Origin: Duganella callida
Lineage (GTDB): Bacteria; Pseudomonadota; Gammaproteobacteria; Burkholderiales; Burkholderiaceae_D
NCBI RefSeq assembly: GCF_004614165.1
Contig: NZ_SPVG01000210.1
Location: forward strand, 1 to 57,721
Direction: 5' to 3'
DNA length: 57,721 bases
Shown here: piece by piece, positions 33,879 through 43,100 of the stretch
Position numbering within the stretch: position 1 is the stretch's first letter
Layout: each line of letters begins with the position of its first letter
The notes under the pieces: generated by a model
Database searches by the model: none
What the model saw: the letters and a program-made list of their open reading frames with translations, nothing else
Told to the model about the DNA's origin: nothing
Made by a program: the position numbers and the translations under genes

Positions 33879-34129
33879 CGGCGCGTCGTGTCCAGGGTTT
33901 TCTTCCAGGGGCTGCCGGCGCCGCGCCGCAGTTCCGGTTCGGCGATCACGCGCGCGATCACGCGCAGCGGTACGCCGGCGTCTTCCATGAACTTGGCGGC
34001 GACGTAGCGCCCCTCGGCGTTGATCAGTTCGATGCCGAGATCGACGACCATGGCCATGGTCTGCTGCGGGCGCGAACGGCGCGCGCGCAGTTCCGGATCT
34101 TTTTTGGGCGGCAGGTCGGTCACAAACAT
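33875..34129 (-). CDS. Small hypothetical protein, paralogue of 26919-27197
   Basis: This gene encodes 84 residues. A basic N-terminus (KKDPELRARRSRPQQ) precedes a helical domain with YVAAKFMEDAGVPLRVIARVIAEPELRR, which parallels the gene at 26919-27197. The predicted helices around AGVPLRVIARV could be a helix-turn-helix. ATG 34129 is chosen; further open sequence upstream overlaps wecB. It lies 16 bases downstream of wecB on the same strand and may be co-transcribed. Confidence 0.6.
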   Translation of the reverse strand: MFVTDLPPKKDPELRARRSRPQQTMAMVVDLGIELINAEGRYVAAKFMEDAGVPLRVIARVIAEPELRRGAGSPWKKTLDTTRR

Positions 34130-34145
34130 GGGGCAGTCCGATGGG

Positions 34146-35303
34146 TCAGTCCGGTTGGCAGCCTCGCTGTAGCCAGGCCAGCAGTATGTCGGCGATGCGT
34201 TCCGATGCCGCGCCGTCCCAGTAGGCCGGTATGCGCCCCGACTTGCCGCCGTCGCGCAGGACCGCCTGATATGCGGCCATGATAGCCGCAGGATCATTGC
34301 CTGCCAATACATTGGTGCCTTCGCTGATGGTGATCGGCCGTTCGGTGTTGTCGCGCAGCGTGATGCAGGGCACGCCCAGCGCGGTGGTTTCCTCCTGGAT
34401 GCCGCCGGAATCGGTCAGCACCACGCGCGCATCGCGCATCAGCCCCAGCATTTCCAGATAGCCCATGGGCGGCAGCGGCAGGATGGCCGGCCGCGCGATC
34501 AGGTCGCGCAGGCCAAAGCGCTCGATGGTGGCCAGCGTGCGCGGGTGCACCGGGAACATCACCGGCGTCTGCTCGCTGATCGCGCCGACCGTGCGCAGCA
34601 GGCGGTCCAGCGTTTCCGGCTGGTCGACATTCGACGGCCGGTGCAGCGTCAGCAGCGCGTAGCCGTCGGCGGCGCTGTCGACAAAGCCGGCGCGGCCGGC
34701 GTCGGCGGCGATGGTGCGCGGCGCGATCGCCCGCTCCAGGTTGGCGCGCAGGGTATCGATCATGACGTTGCCGACGAAATGCACGCGCCGCGCGTCGACG
34801 CCCTCGCGCGCCAGGTTGGCCGCGCCATCGGGTTCGGTGGTGAACAGCAGGTCCGACAGCTGATCGGTTAGCACGCGGTTGATTTCCTCCGGCATGGCGC
34901 GGTCGAAGCTGCGCAGGCCGGCTTCGACGTGGATCACCGGAATGCCCTGCTTGCGCGCCACCAGCGCGCAGGCCAGGGTCGAGTTGACGTCGCCCACCAC
35001 CAGCACCGCGTGCGGCGCCAGGTCGGCCAGCGCGCTCTCGAAGCGCAGCATCACCTGCGCGGTCTGCACCGCGTGGCTGCCGGAGCCGACTTCGAGGTTG
35101 AGGTCGGGCCGCGGCAGGCCCAGCGATGCGAAATACTGTTCGTTCATGGCGACGTCGTAGTGCTGGCCGGTATGGACCAGCTGCGCATGCAGCGCCGGCC
35201 GCTTGCCGAACGCGGCCAGGATCGGCGCCATCTTCATGAAATTGGGTCGGGCGCCGACCACGCACAGGATGCGGTAGGGCGGCGCGGTAACAGGCTGGGT
35301 CAT
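34146..35303 (-). CDS. wecB: UDP-N-acetylglucosamine 2-epimerase (non-hydrolysing)
   Basis: This gene encodes 385 residues. It interconverts UDP-GlcNAc and UDP-ManNAc in the cytoplasm, feeding polysaccharide synthesis. Visible landmarks are CVVGARPNFMKMAPIL, LVHTGQHYD, HVEAGLRSFDRAMPEEINR and DSGGIQEETTALGVPC with ERPITISEGTN. ATG 35303 is chosen as the family start; the open frame continues upstream without homology. It is divergent from the nucleotide-sugar dehydrogenase gene across a 182-base AT-rich gap. Confidence 0.93.
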   Translation of the reverse strand: MTQPVTAPPYRILCVVGARPNFMKMAPILAAFGKRPALHAQLVHTGQHYDVAMNEQYFASLGLPRPDLNLEVGSGSHAVQTAQVMLRFESALADLAPHAVLVVGDVNSTLACALVARKQGIPVIHVEAGLRSFDRAMPEEINRVLTDQLSDLLFTTEPDGAANLAREGVDARRVHFVGNVMIDTLRANLERAIAPRTIAADAGRAGFVDSAADGYALLTLHRPSNVDQPETLDRLLRTVGAISEQTPVMFPVHPRTLATIERFGLRDLIARPAILPLPPMGYLEMLGLMRDARVVLTDSGGIQEETTALGVPCITLRDNTERPITISEGTNVLAGNDPAAIMAAYQAVLRDGGKSGRIPAYWDGAASERIADILLAWLQRGCQPD

Positions 35304-35485
35304 ACGGATTCCGCTATCGAGTCGACGAGGATTTACATATTGCCACGTATTTCGGGAACTGGCATTATTCACAACACATGTATCAATCAAACAACGAAAC
35401 AATTATTTTAGATGCGGGGGATTGCGGCAGCATCTGATTAGCGGTATGGTTGCAATAATAGCAATTCTAATTCTAGGGGATTACC

Positions 35486-36775
35486 ATGCGTACCGATACT
35501 GTCGTTGCGGTAGTGGGGTTGGGCTATGTGGGCATGCCGCTTGCGGTCGAATTTGGCAAATATGTCAGGACGCTGGGTTTCGACCTGTCCGAGAGCAAAA
35601 TCGAGGCGTATCGCGGCGGCGTCGATCCGACCGGCGAGCTCAGTCCCGAGCAGCTGCGGGCCGCGCGCCACCTGGAAGTCAGCACCGATCCGGGGGTGCT
35701 GGCGCAGGCCGATTACATCGTGGTGGCGGTGCCGACCCCGGTCGACCTGGCGCACAACCCGGACTTCGGCCCGCTGATCGGCGCCAGCACCAGCGTCGGC
35801 CAGCACATGAAGCGCGGCGCCATCGTCGTCTACGAATCCACCGTCTATCCGGGCGCCACCGAGGAAGTCTGCATCCCGGTGCTGGAGCGCCATTCGGGCC
35901 TGCGCTGGAAGGACGATTTCCACGTCGGCTACTCGCCGGAGCGCATCAATCCCGGCGACAAGGAACACACGCTGACCAGCATCGTGAAAGTGGTCTCGGG
36001 CGACGACGCCGCCACCACCGAGGCCGTGGCCGAGCTGTACCGCACCGTGGTCAAGGCCGGCGTGGTGCAAGCCTCCAGCATCAAGGTGGCGGAAGCGGCC
36101 AAGGTGATCGAAAACACCCAGCGCGACCTGAATATCGCGCTGATGAACGAGCTGTCGATCATCTTCGACAAGATGGGCATCGACACGCTGGAAGTGCTGC
36201 AGGCGGCCGGCACCAAGTGGAACTTCCTGCCGTTCCGTCCCGGCCTGGTGGGCGGCCACTGCATCGGCGTCGACCCCTACTACCTGACCTACAAGGCCGA
36301 CATGCTGGGCTACCATCCGCAGGTGATCCTGGCCGGGCGCCGCATCAACGACAACATGGCCAAGTTCGTCGCCGAGAAAACCGTCAAGGAACTGATCGCG
36401 CGCGACTGCCACGTCAAGGGCGCCAAGGTCAACGTGCTGGGCCTGACCTTCAAGGAAAACTGCCCGGACTTGCGCAACTCCAAGGTGGCCGACGTCGTCA
36501 GCGAACTGCGCAGCTACGGCATCGACGTGCACGTGCACGACCCGGTGGCCGACAGCGCCGAGGCCGAGCACGAATATGGTGTCACGCTGGACAGCTGGGA
36601 TGATCTGCCGCAAGCGGACGGCATTGTGCTGGCCGTCGCCCACCGCGAGCTCACCACGCTGGGCCTGGATGCGGTACAGTCCAAGCTGAAGCCTGGCGGC
36701 TGCTTCATCGATATCAAATCCCAATACAACGCGGCGGTGCTGCGCGAGGCTGGATTCCGCGTCTGGCGCCTGTAA
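35486..36775 (+). CDS. tviB: Nucleotide-sugar dehydrogenase (TviB/WbpO-type)
   Basis: This gene encodes 429 residues. It oxidises the C6 of a UDP-hexosamine to the uronic acid with NAD. Motifs: VVGLGYVGMPLAVEFGK (NAD site), VPTPVD, YESTVYPG, SPERINPGD, the lysine in VKVAEAAKVIENTQRDLNIAL, and GGHCIGVDPYY with the active-site cysteine. The sequence type is that of Vi-antigen TviB and WbpO, suggesting UDP-GalNAcA as product. The next gene, a TviC-like epimerase, supports this; symbol by similarity only. Confidence 0.85.
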   Translation: MRTDTVVAVVGLGYVGMPLAVEFGKYVRTLGFDLSESKIEAYRGGVDPTGELSPEQLRAARHLEVSTDPGVLAQADYIVVAVPTPVDLAHNPDFGPLIGASTSVGQHMKRGAIVVYESTVYPGATEEVCIPVLERHSGLRWKDDFHVGYSPERINPGDKEHTLTSIVKVVSGDDAATTEAVAELYRTVVKAGVVQASSIKVAEAAKVIENTQRDLNIALMNELSIIFDKMGIDTLEVLQAAGTKWNFLPFRPGLVGGHCIGVDPYYLTYKADMLGYHPQVILAGRRINDNMAKFVAEKTVKELIARDCHVKGAKVNVLGLTFKENCPDLRNSKVADVVSELRSYGIDVHVHDPVADSAEAEHEYGVTLDSWDDLPQADGIVLAVAHRELTTLGLDAVQSKLKPGGCFIDIKSQYNAAVLREAGFRVWRL

Positions 36776-36790
36776 CCCGAGGTTGATGGT

Positions 36791-37822
36791 GTGACTAAGT
36801 TTGAACAAGTAAAAGCGCAGCTGCGCGCCGCCCCGCGGCGCTGGCTGGTCACCGGCGCGGCCGGTTTCATCGGTTCCAACCTGGTGGAGGCGCTGCTGCG
36901 GCTGGGCCAGCAGGTGCGCGGCCTGGACAATTTCGCCACCGGCTTCCAGCACAACCTGGACCAGGTGCGCGAGCTGGTCGGGCCGGCGCTGTGGGCCAAT
37001 TTCGAGTTCATCGAAGGCGACATCTGCCAGCCGGCCACCTGCGCCCGGGCGTGCGCCGGCATCGACTACGTGCTGCACCAGGCCGCCATCGGCTCGGTGC
37101 CGCGCTCGGTGGCCGATCCGCTGACCACGCACAACACCAACATGACCGGTTTCCTCAACATGCTGATGGCCGCGCGCGACGCCCGGGTGGCGCGCTTCGT
37201 GTATGCGGCTTCCAGCTCGACCTACGGCGACCACCCGGGCCTGCCCAAGGTGGAAGACCAGATCGGCCGGCCGCTGTCGCCGTACGCGGTCACCAAATAC
37301 TGCAACGAACTGTATGCCGACGTGTTCGCGCGTTGCTACAACATGCAGTCGATCGGCCTGCGCTACTTCAACGTCTTCGGCCGCCGGCAAGACCCGTTCG
37401 GCGCGTATGCGGCGGTGATTCCGCAATGGGTGGCGGCGCTGATCGGCAACCGGGAGCTGTACATCAATGGCGACGGCGAGACCACGCGCGACTTCTGCTT
37501 CATCGACAACGTCGTGCAGGTCAACCTGCTGGCCGCCACGGTGCAGGACGAGGCGGCGCTCAACCAGATTTACAACGTTGCGCTGGGCGACCGCACCACG
37601 CTGACGCGGCTGTACCAGATGATGCGCGAACAGCTGCGGGACCGCTATCCGCACGTGGCGGCGCACCAGCCGCAGTACCGCGGCTTCCGCGCCGGCGACA
37701 TCCGCCACTCGCAGGCCGACATCAGCAAGGCGCAAACCCTGCTTGGCTATGCGCCCACCCATGCCATCCAGGACGGCCTGCGCGAAGCCATGGACTGGTA
37801 CGTCGCCCACCTGCCGCAATAA
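36791..37822 (+). CDS. tviC: NAD-dependent UDP-GlcNAc 4-epimerase-like (TviC/WbpP-type)
   Basis: This gene encodes 343 residues, an extended short-chain dehydrogenase. [16 protein letters not shown] binds NAD, and the catalytic Ser and Tyr-x3-Lys appear in AASSSTYGD and [14 protein letters not shown]. Resemblance is to TviC/WbpP, which make UDP-GalNAc (or its acid) from the gluco form. It starts with GTG 36791, 15 bases after the dehydrogenase; both form one precursor unit. Confidence 0.88.
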   Translation: MTKFEQVKAQLRAAPRRWLVTGAAGFIGSNLVEALLRLGQQVRGLDNFATGFQHNLDQVRELVGPALWANFEFIEGDICQPATCARACAGIDYVLHQAAIGSVPRSVADPLTTHNTNMTGFLNMLMAARDARVARFVYAASSSTYGDHPGLPKVEDQIGRPLSPYAVTKYCNELYADVFARCYNMQSIGLRYFNVFGRRQDPFGAYAAVIPQWVAALIGNRELYINGDGETTRDFCFIDNVVQVNLLAATVQDEAALNQIYNVALGDRTTLTRLYQMMREQLRDRYPHVAAHQPQYRGFRAGDIRHSQADISKAQTLLGYAPTHAIQDGLREAMDWYVAHLPQ

Positions 37823-37831
37823 AGGTCGGGG

Positions 37832-38878
37832 TCAGAGCCGATATTCGGACACGAGCCCGAATCGGTGGGCGGCGAGGGCCAGTTGGCCGTATTTGTCGTA
37901 GGCGACCTGCGCGGCCATGCGGCGTATGCTCTGCCCCAGCGTGCCTTGCAGCAGCAGGTTGTCCGGCGGCTGCTTCAGGCCGGACGGCGCGGCGCGCGCC
38001 AGGCCGCTGGGCGTGAAACGGTCGCGGTTGCGGTCCAGATAGGCGCACAGCGAGGTCAGCCGCTGCTGGTTGAGGCGGTGACGGCGCGCCGGCGCCCGCC
38101 CCAGGTCGCGGCTCTGCACATATTCGAACGGATGGGTCAGGATCACCACCAGCGGGATGCCGGCGCGTTCGGCCATGTCCAGCAGCGAGCAGGTTTCGGC
38201 CAGGCTGGTGCCGGCGATGGTCAGCGTCTTCAGGTGGCGGCGCGCGCCCAGCCGCCAGTCGCTGAAGGTCAGCAACGGACATTCCAGTACGCCGTGGCGC
38301 ACGTGGGCGCCGCTGTACAGGCGATAGTCCGGATCGCCGCTGTCATACACCGACAGGCCGATGTTGGAGCTGTACGGGATGCCGCTGCGCGCCAGCGCAC
38401 GGTACAGCTGGTCGTCGTGCTGCAGGCTGCCGCTGCGGAACGCGGCCGGACGCGGCAGGCCCCAGGCGCGGAAGCTGTCCAGCCCCTGTTCGATCAGGCG
38501 CAAGGAGTCGTCCTCGGCGCGGCCGGCGAAATCGTCCTGGCGCGGCTGCCGGCGCACGCGCTCGCGCCAGTCGGCATGCTCGAACACCGACCAGCAGGGA
38601 TGCACGTGCAGTTGCACTTCGTGGCCCGCCTCGGCGATGCGGCCGACGATGGGGCGCATCGGGTCATGGCGGAAATAGGCGCGGTGCAGCGCTTCGACAA
38701 AGAAAGTGGCTTCGATCCGGTGCTGCGCAAAGCACTGCAGCAGAAAGCCCAGCCCTTCGGAGCGGCCGTCGACGTCGCACCACACCACCGGATCGGCTAT
38801 CGGCTGCAGCGCGGCGTCGGCAAACGCGCCGGCGATGCTGTACTCGGTATCGATGGTGATGCAGACGTGCATGCTCAT
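37832..38878 (-). CDS. Polysaccharide deacetylase-like protein
   Basis: This gene encodes 348 residues. The N-terminal CITIDTEYS is the NodB-type metal-aspartate motif and EVQLHVHPCW supplies the paired histidines; HPFEYVQSRD lies further on. No signal peptide is seen, so it would act in the cytoplasm or on lipid-linked glycan at the membrane. It faces the epimerase gene tail to tail, 10 bases apart. It may remove N-acetyl groups from the polymer or a precursor; the substrate is inferred from context. Confidence 0.8.
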   Translation of the reverse strand: MSMHVCITIDTEYSIAGAFADAALQPIADPVVWCDVDGRSEGLGFLLQCFAQHRIEATFFVEALHRAYFRHDPMRPIVGRIAEAGHEVQLHVHPCWSVFEHADWRERVRRQPRQDDFAGRAEDDSLRLIEQGLDSFRAWGLPRPAAFRSGSLQHDDQLYRALARSGIPYSSNIGLSVYDSGDPDYRLYSGAHVRHGVLECPLLTFSDWRLGARRHLKTLTIAGTSLAETCSLLDMAERAGIPLVVILTHPFEYVQSRDLGRAPARRHRLNQQRLTSLCAYLDRNRDRFTPSGLARAAPSGLKQPPDNLLLQGTLGQSIRRMAAQVAYDKYGQLALAAHRFGLVSEYRL

Positions 38879-38918
38879 GACGCGCCGTGTAGTAAAAACA
38901 AGACAACAATATTAGCAT

Positions 38919-38934
38919 TGGTTCACTTGTCGCA
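38919..38934 (+). promoter_or_regulatory. Candidate sigma-54 promoter
   Basis: TGGTTC N5 TCGCA has the required GG and GC at the -24/-12 spacing and matches about 8 of the 11 consensus positions. It is 130 bases before the BioF2-like gene. PrsR, encoded at 48756, is a sigma-54 activator, so a link is possible. Single weak match. Confidence 0.3.
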
Positions 38935-39063
38935 AGCAAAAAATCCTAGGTAATTTCAATACCAAGTTGACAATGTCCGGCGCCTGCGGGCATGATGCTA
39001 AACAGTCATGTAAGCACCGAATTTTGGCCGGCGCGCCGGCGCAACCCTTGCTGATCTATCCCT

Positions 39064-40203
39064 ATGGCCAATGACTTCGCGCTGATGTTCGAGCGCCTGC
39101 AGCTGCCGCGCGATCTGCCGCGCGTCCACGCCGCGGTCGCGCCGCTCGCCCCCTTGCTGCAGGCGCTGCTGGGCGAAGCCGCGTGTAACGAGGATGGCCA
39201 GTTGTCGGTGATGGTCGGCAGCCGCGCGGGACAGGCGGTGCTGCTGGCGCCGTGCCGCGATCAGGCGCTGGAACTGCCGCTGCGCCTCGGCGAGAAAGTC
39301 CTCTGGCGCCAGAGCCTGCCGGCGATGCGGCTGACCGGCGGCGCGCAGGATGGCGTCGGCTCGGCGGCCGACGCGCTGGACCTGCTGGCGCGCTTGCGCG
39401 TGGCCATGCCCGGCCGCGCGCTGGTGCTGTCCGATGTCGAGGTAGACAGTCCGCTGTACCAGGCCGTGCTGCGCGCGCGCGAGGCCGGTTATGTGTTGAC
39501 CCGCAACGCGCCCGATACGCATCTGTACCACCGCTTCGTCGACAGCTATGACGCCTTTTTCCAGCAGCGCAGCAGCAAGCAGCGCACCCAGCTGCGCAAG
39601 AAGGAAAAAGTGTTTGTCGAGCGCTACGGCCGGGAATATGCATTCCGCGAATATCGCCAGCCCGGCCAGGTGGCCGAGTTCCTGCGCGCGGCCAGGGCGA
39701 TCAACCGCAAGACGTATCAGTTCCGCATGTTCGGCGAGCGCATCGACGATGACGAGGCCAGCATCGCCGCCGGACGCCGCGCGGCGGCGGCGGGACGTTT
39801 CCGTTCCTTCATCCTGTGGCACCGCGATCAGCCGCTGTGCTTCATCGTCGGCCACCAGCGCATCGACGGCACCTTCGAGCACCGCTGCACCGGCTTCGAC
39901 CCCGAGCACCGCGACGCCGCGCCGGGCATCAACTGCAACATCCTGCTGCTGCAGCGGTTGTATGAGGAGGACCGGCCGCGCGTGCTCGATTTCGGCGGCG
40001 GCGATGCCGATTACAAGCGCCTGTTCGCCAACGAGTCGCGCCTGACGGCCGATCCGGTGCTGCTGCCGCGTCGGTGGCGCTTCCTGCTGGCGCGCAGCCT
40101 GTACGAACGCTCGGCGTGGGCAAACGAGAGCGCGGTGCGGGTGCTCAAACGCCTGGGCCTGCAGCAGGCGCTGAAACGCTGGCTGCGCGGCACGCCGCCA
40201 TGA
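39064..40203 (+). CDS. BioF2/FemAB-like acyltransferase
   Basis: This gene encodes 379 residues, cytoplasmic. The central region (about 165-330: SSKQRTQLRKKEKVF, INRKTYQFRMFG, FRSFILWHRDQPLCFIVGHQ, VLDFGGGDADYKRLFAN) has the GNAT-fold pattern of the BioF2-like acetyltransferase domain (PF13480) common in PEP-CTERM exopolysaccharide loci. It probably modifies a sugar or lipid-linked intermediate. Its stop overlaps the ATG of the acyltransferase-3 gene, starting a three-gene coupled unit. Confidence 0.75.
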   Translation: MANDFALMFERLQLPRDLPRVHAAVAPLAPLLQALLGEAACNEDGQLSVMVGSRAGQAVLLAPCRDQALELPLRLGEKVLWRQSLPAMRLTGGAQDGVGSAADALDLLARLRVAMPGRALVLSDVEVDSPLYQAVLRAREAGYVLTRNAPDTHLYHRFVDSYDAFFQQRSSKQRTQLRKKEKVFVERYGREYAFREYRQPGQVAEFLRAARAINRKTYQFRMFGERIDDDEASIAAGRRAAAAGRFRSFILWHRDQPLCFIVGHQRIDGTFEHRCTGFDPEHRDAAPGINCNILLLQRLYEEDRPRVLDFGGGDADYKRLFANESRLTADPVLLPRRWRFLLARSLYERSAWANESAVRVLKRLGLQQALKRWLRGTPP

Positions 40204-41297
40204 ACCGCGCGTTCTCGATTTATCTGGACCTGCTGCGTTTCCTGGCGGCCTGTCTGGTGGTGATCTACCACTCGAACTCGCGCCTGCTGTCGGCCAGCGT
40301 GCTGCCGCTGTCCACCTATGGCCACGAGGCGGTGATCGTGTTCTTCGTGTTGTCGGGCTATGTGATCGCCTACGCCACCGATGCGCGCGAAAACAGCCCG
40401 GCCAGCTACTGGGCCAGCCGGCTGTCGCGCATCTGGTCGCTGGCGATTCCGGCCATCCTGCTGACGCCGCTGCTGGACATGGCGGGCGAGGCGCTGGCGC
40501 CCGCCGTGTACGAGGGCTACACCACCCACGATCATGCGGCGCTGCGCATGGCCACCAGCGCCCTGTTCCTGAATGAAGTGTGGACGGTGTCCATCATGTG
40601 CTTCTCCAACATCGCCTACTGGTCGCTGAATTACGAGGTCAGCTATTACCTGCTGTTTGCGCTGTATGCCTTCGGTGGCCGCCGGCGCTGGCTGTGGATG
40701 GCCCTGGCTGGTGCGCTGATCGGCCCCAAGATCCTGCTGCTGGCCCCGGTGTGGGTGCTCGGCGTGGCGGCCTACCGCTGGCGCGCACCGCAGCGCATGC
40801 CGGAATGGCTGGGATGGACCTGCGTGGCCGCTTCCTTGCTGCTGTTCGCCGCCATCGAAGCCAGCCGCCTGAGCGAGCTGCTGAGCGCGCAGGTGAGGGC
40901 GGCGCTGGGCGCGCACTGGTATCGCGAACTGAATTACTCCAGGTGGTTCCTCAGCGATTACCTGCTGGGGCTGAGCGTGTTCCTGCACTTCATCGGCGTG
41001 CGCCGTGTCGCGGACCGGCTGGCGCCGGCGCTGCTGGCGCTGGAGCGGCCGGTGCGCGCGCTGGCTGCTTATACCTTCTCGCTGTATATCCTGCATCAGC
41101 CGCTGCTGTATTTCTATACCGCGCTGATCGGCCTGCCGCCGTCCGATGCGCGCAAATATGTCGCCGTGATCGGCTGCGTGGCGCTCACCGTGTGGCTGAT
41201 CGGCAGCCAGACCGAGCAGAAACGCCATCGGCTGCGCGCCTGGCTGGAGCGGGCCTTGCAGCGTCCCGCCATGCGTTACAGGAGTTCCTTATCATGA
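40200..41297 (+). CDS. Acyltransferase 3 family membrane protein
   Basis: This gene encodes 365 residues with about ten membrane segments. The N-terminal YLDLLRFLAACLVVIYHS carries the family histidine and AVIVFFVLSGYVIAY is the second hallmark. Acyltransferase 3 proteins O-acylate extracytoplasmic glycans. Start ATG 40200 overlaps the upstream stop (ATGA); the open frame further up is inside the previous gene. Its stop overlaps the next GNAT start, so three genes are coupled. The acyl donor and acceptor are unknown. Confidence 0.9.
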   Translation: MNRAFSIYLDLLRFLAACLVVIYHSNSRLLSASVLPLSTYGHEAVIVFFVLSGYVIAYATDARENSPASYWASRLSRIWSLAIPAILLTPLLDMAGEALAPAVYEGYTTHDHAALRMATSALFLNEVWTVSIMCFSNIAYWSLNYEVSYYLLFALYAFGGRRRWLWMALAGALIGPKILLLAPVWVLGVAAYRWRAPQRMPEWLGWTCVAASLLLFAAIEASRLSELLSAQVRAALGAHWYRELNYSRWFLSDYLLGLSVFLHFIGVRRVADRLAPALLALERPVRALAAYTFSLYILHQPLLYFYTALIGLPPSDARKYVAVIGCVALTVWLIGSQTEQKRHRLRAWLERALQRPAMRYRSSLS

Positions 41298-41959
41298 GCA
41301 AGGTGATGGCGCGGCTGGCGCGCGAGTTGCGCGGACGCGGACTGGTCGGTTTCACGCATTTTGTCGCGCGCCGTTTCGTGCAATGGCGCGCGGATGTGCT
41401 GTACGAACAGGACTTGCGCCTGCTGCCGGCGGCCGCTGCGCCCGTGCCGGCGCCGTCGGCGCGGGTGACGCTGATCGACCGCGGCAATTTCGGCAGCGAG
41501 GCCACCGCCGCGCTGGAACGGGCGGTGCTGGTGGGCGGCAATGTCGATTACGTCAGCGACCTGCGCGGTACCGGCCAGCTGTGGATCGCCACCGACGAGC
41601 ATGGCGCGGTGGCCAGCTATGCCTTCGTGGTGTTCGCCTCGTTTTACAAGCACATCCTGCATGAGGATTCGGGCACGCCCATCATCTGCAATTGCGTGAC
41701 CATGCCGGCCCACCGCGGCCAGGGCCTGTATCCGCGCCTGCTGCGCGAGAGTTGCCAGCGGCTGGCGGCGCAGGGCTTCGGCCGCGTCATCATCACGTGT
41801 GAGCCGGATAATCGGGCCTCGATTCGCGGCATCGAAAAGGCCGGATTCCAGCGCGTCAAGACGCTGTACAGCCTGATCCTGTTCACCCGCCTGATTGCGT
41901 TCCAGCGAGTGGCGTGGGCGCCGGGCCAGTCGCTGGCAGAAAACGCCGCGTTTCGCTGA
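41294..41959 (+). CDS. GNAT-family N-acetyltransferase
   Basis: This gene encodes 221 residues. The acetyl-CoA loop appears as TMPAHRGQGLYPRLLRES with ITCEPDNRASIRGIEKAGFQRV downstream, the GNAT core. The first 60 residues are basic and may contact membranes or a partner. It is the last gene of the coupled trio. Its final 77 bases overlap the end of the minus-strand SGNH-like gene, an unusually long convergent overlap. Confidence 0.8.
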   Translation: MSKVMARLARELRGRGLVGFTHFVARRFVQWRADVLYEQDLRLLPAAAAPVPAPSARVTLIDRGNFGSEATAALERAVLVGGNVDYVSDLRGTGQLWIATDEHGAVASYAFVVFASFYKHILHEDSGTPIICNCVTMPAHRGQGLYPRLLRESCQRLAAQGFGRVIITCEPDNRASIRGIEKAGFQRVKTLYSLILFTRLIAFQRVAWAPGQSLAENAAFR

Positions 41960-43100
41960 ACAGGCGCGGCTGCCGCTGCTGGCAGGCGTCGCGCTCGGCG
42001 GCGATGCGCCGGCGGTTCTGTTCGCCGTTGGCGTGGTCCAGCACATAGCCGAACCGTAGTCCCGGCTGCGGCTGCAGCGTCTGCCGCAGGACGATGTCGC
42101 CCAGCGCCTTCTTGAAGTGGCCGCCTTCCCAGTACCATTGCGTGACGCTGCGGCGGTCGTCCGGCGCCGGAATGGTTTCGCAGGCGTACACGCCGTAGCC
42201 GCTGAAGTCGTGCAGGGTGATGCGGGCGTCCGGGTGACGCCGCCGCGCCTGCTCGGCGGCGGCGATCAGCAGCGTCTTCCAACGTTCGAACGCGGGCCAG
42301 ATGCCGGTTTCCTCCATCAGCAGCAGAATCTGCGCGTGATACGGATAGATCAGCAGGTGAATATCGGCGCCCGGCGCGGCGGCGGCGTCGAGGAAGGCGC
42401 CGACTTCGCGCCGCACCTCTGCTTCGTTCAGGCCGTCCATGGCCTTGCGCGTGAAACTGACGGCGTTTTCGCGCGCGCGCTGGGCGAACATCTGGTAATA
42501 GCCATCCGCGCGCGCGTATTTGACGTAGTCGCGCAGCGGGTTGTAGCCGCCGGCGCTGATGGTGGCGGCTTCCTCGTCATGTTGAATCGCCAGCGTGGTC
42601 AGCGCATCCTTCACCGAGCTGAGCGAAAATAAAGTCTGTACACGCCAGGACCAGTCCTGCACCGGGTGCGCCGCGACCGGCGGCGGCACGCTCTGCCGGT
42701 CCATGAAATCGAGAAATTCCATGCCCGCCACCACCGTCGCCGGCCGCACGCCGTGCGCGCGCAGATAGCGCAGCTGTTGCACCGCGACCCCGATGCCAGT
42801 GCCGGGAATCGCCAGGTTGTAGCCGGCGCCGCGCGCCGCCATGGCCGGCGTCGCCGGGTCGAAGCCGATGTCGGCACGCGAATTGCCGAAGATGAGTTGC
42901 GTGGCGCCGCTGTGCAGCGCCCGCGTCACCTTGATCTCGTCCTGGTAGCGCGTCAGCGCCGGCTTGACCTGGTTGAAGCCGGGACGGTCGATCAACCCGT
43001 ACAGGCCGTACGGATCGACCAGCACCACCAGCGTCACACACAGCAGGCTGCCGAGCAACAAGGTTGCCAGGTTCCAGCGCAAATAGGTCGTCGGGCTCAT
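41883..43100 (-). CDS. SGNH-hydrolase-like protein paired with MBOAT
   Basis: This gene encodes 405 residues. One N-terminal membrane anchor (about residues 9-28) exposes the rest to the periplasm. LIFGNSRADIGFDP carries a GNS motif and QWYWEGGHFKKALGD a late His, as in the SGNH-like acetylesterase/acetyltransferases (AlgJ/AlgX type). It directly follows the MBOAT gene, an arrangement known from alginate and cellulose O-acetylation, so it would pass the acetyl group to the glycan. A formal match to AlgJ is not claimed. Confidence 0.7.
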   Translation of the reverse strand: MSPTTYLRWNLATLLLGSLLCVTLVVLVDPYGLYGLIDRPGFNQVKPALTRYQDEIKVTRALHSGATQLIFGNSRADIGFDPATPAMAARGAGYNLAIPGTGIGVAVQQLRYLRAHGVRPATVVAGMEFLDFMDRQSVPPPVAAHPVQDWSWRVQTLFSLSSVKDALTTLAIQHDEEAATISAGGYNPLRDYVKYARADGYYQMFAQRARENAVSFTRKAMDGLNEAEVRREVGAFLDAAAAPGADIHLLIYPYHAQILLLMEETGIWPAFERWKTLLIAAAEQARRRHPDARITLHDFSGYGVYACETIPAPDDRRSVTQWYWEGGHFKKALGDIVLRQTLQPQPGLRFGYVLDHANGEQNRRRIAAERDACQQRQPRLFSETRRFLPATGPAPTPLAGTQSGG

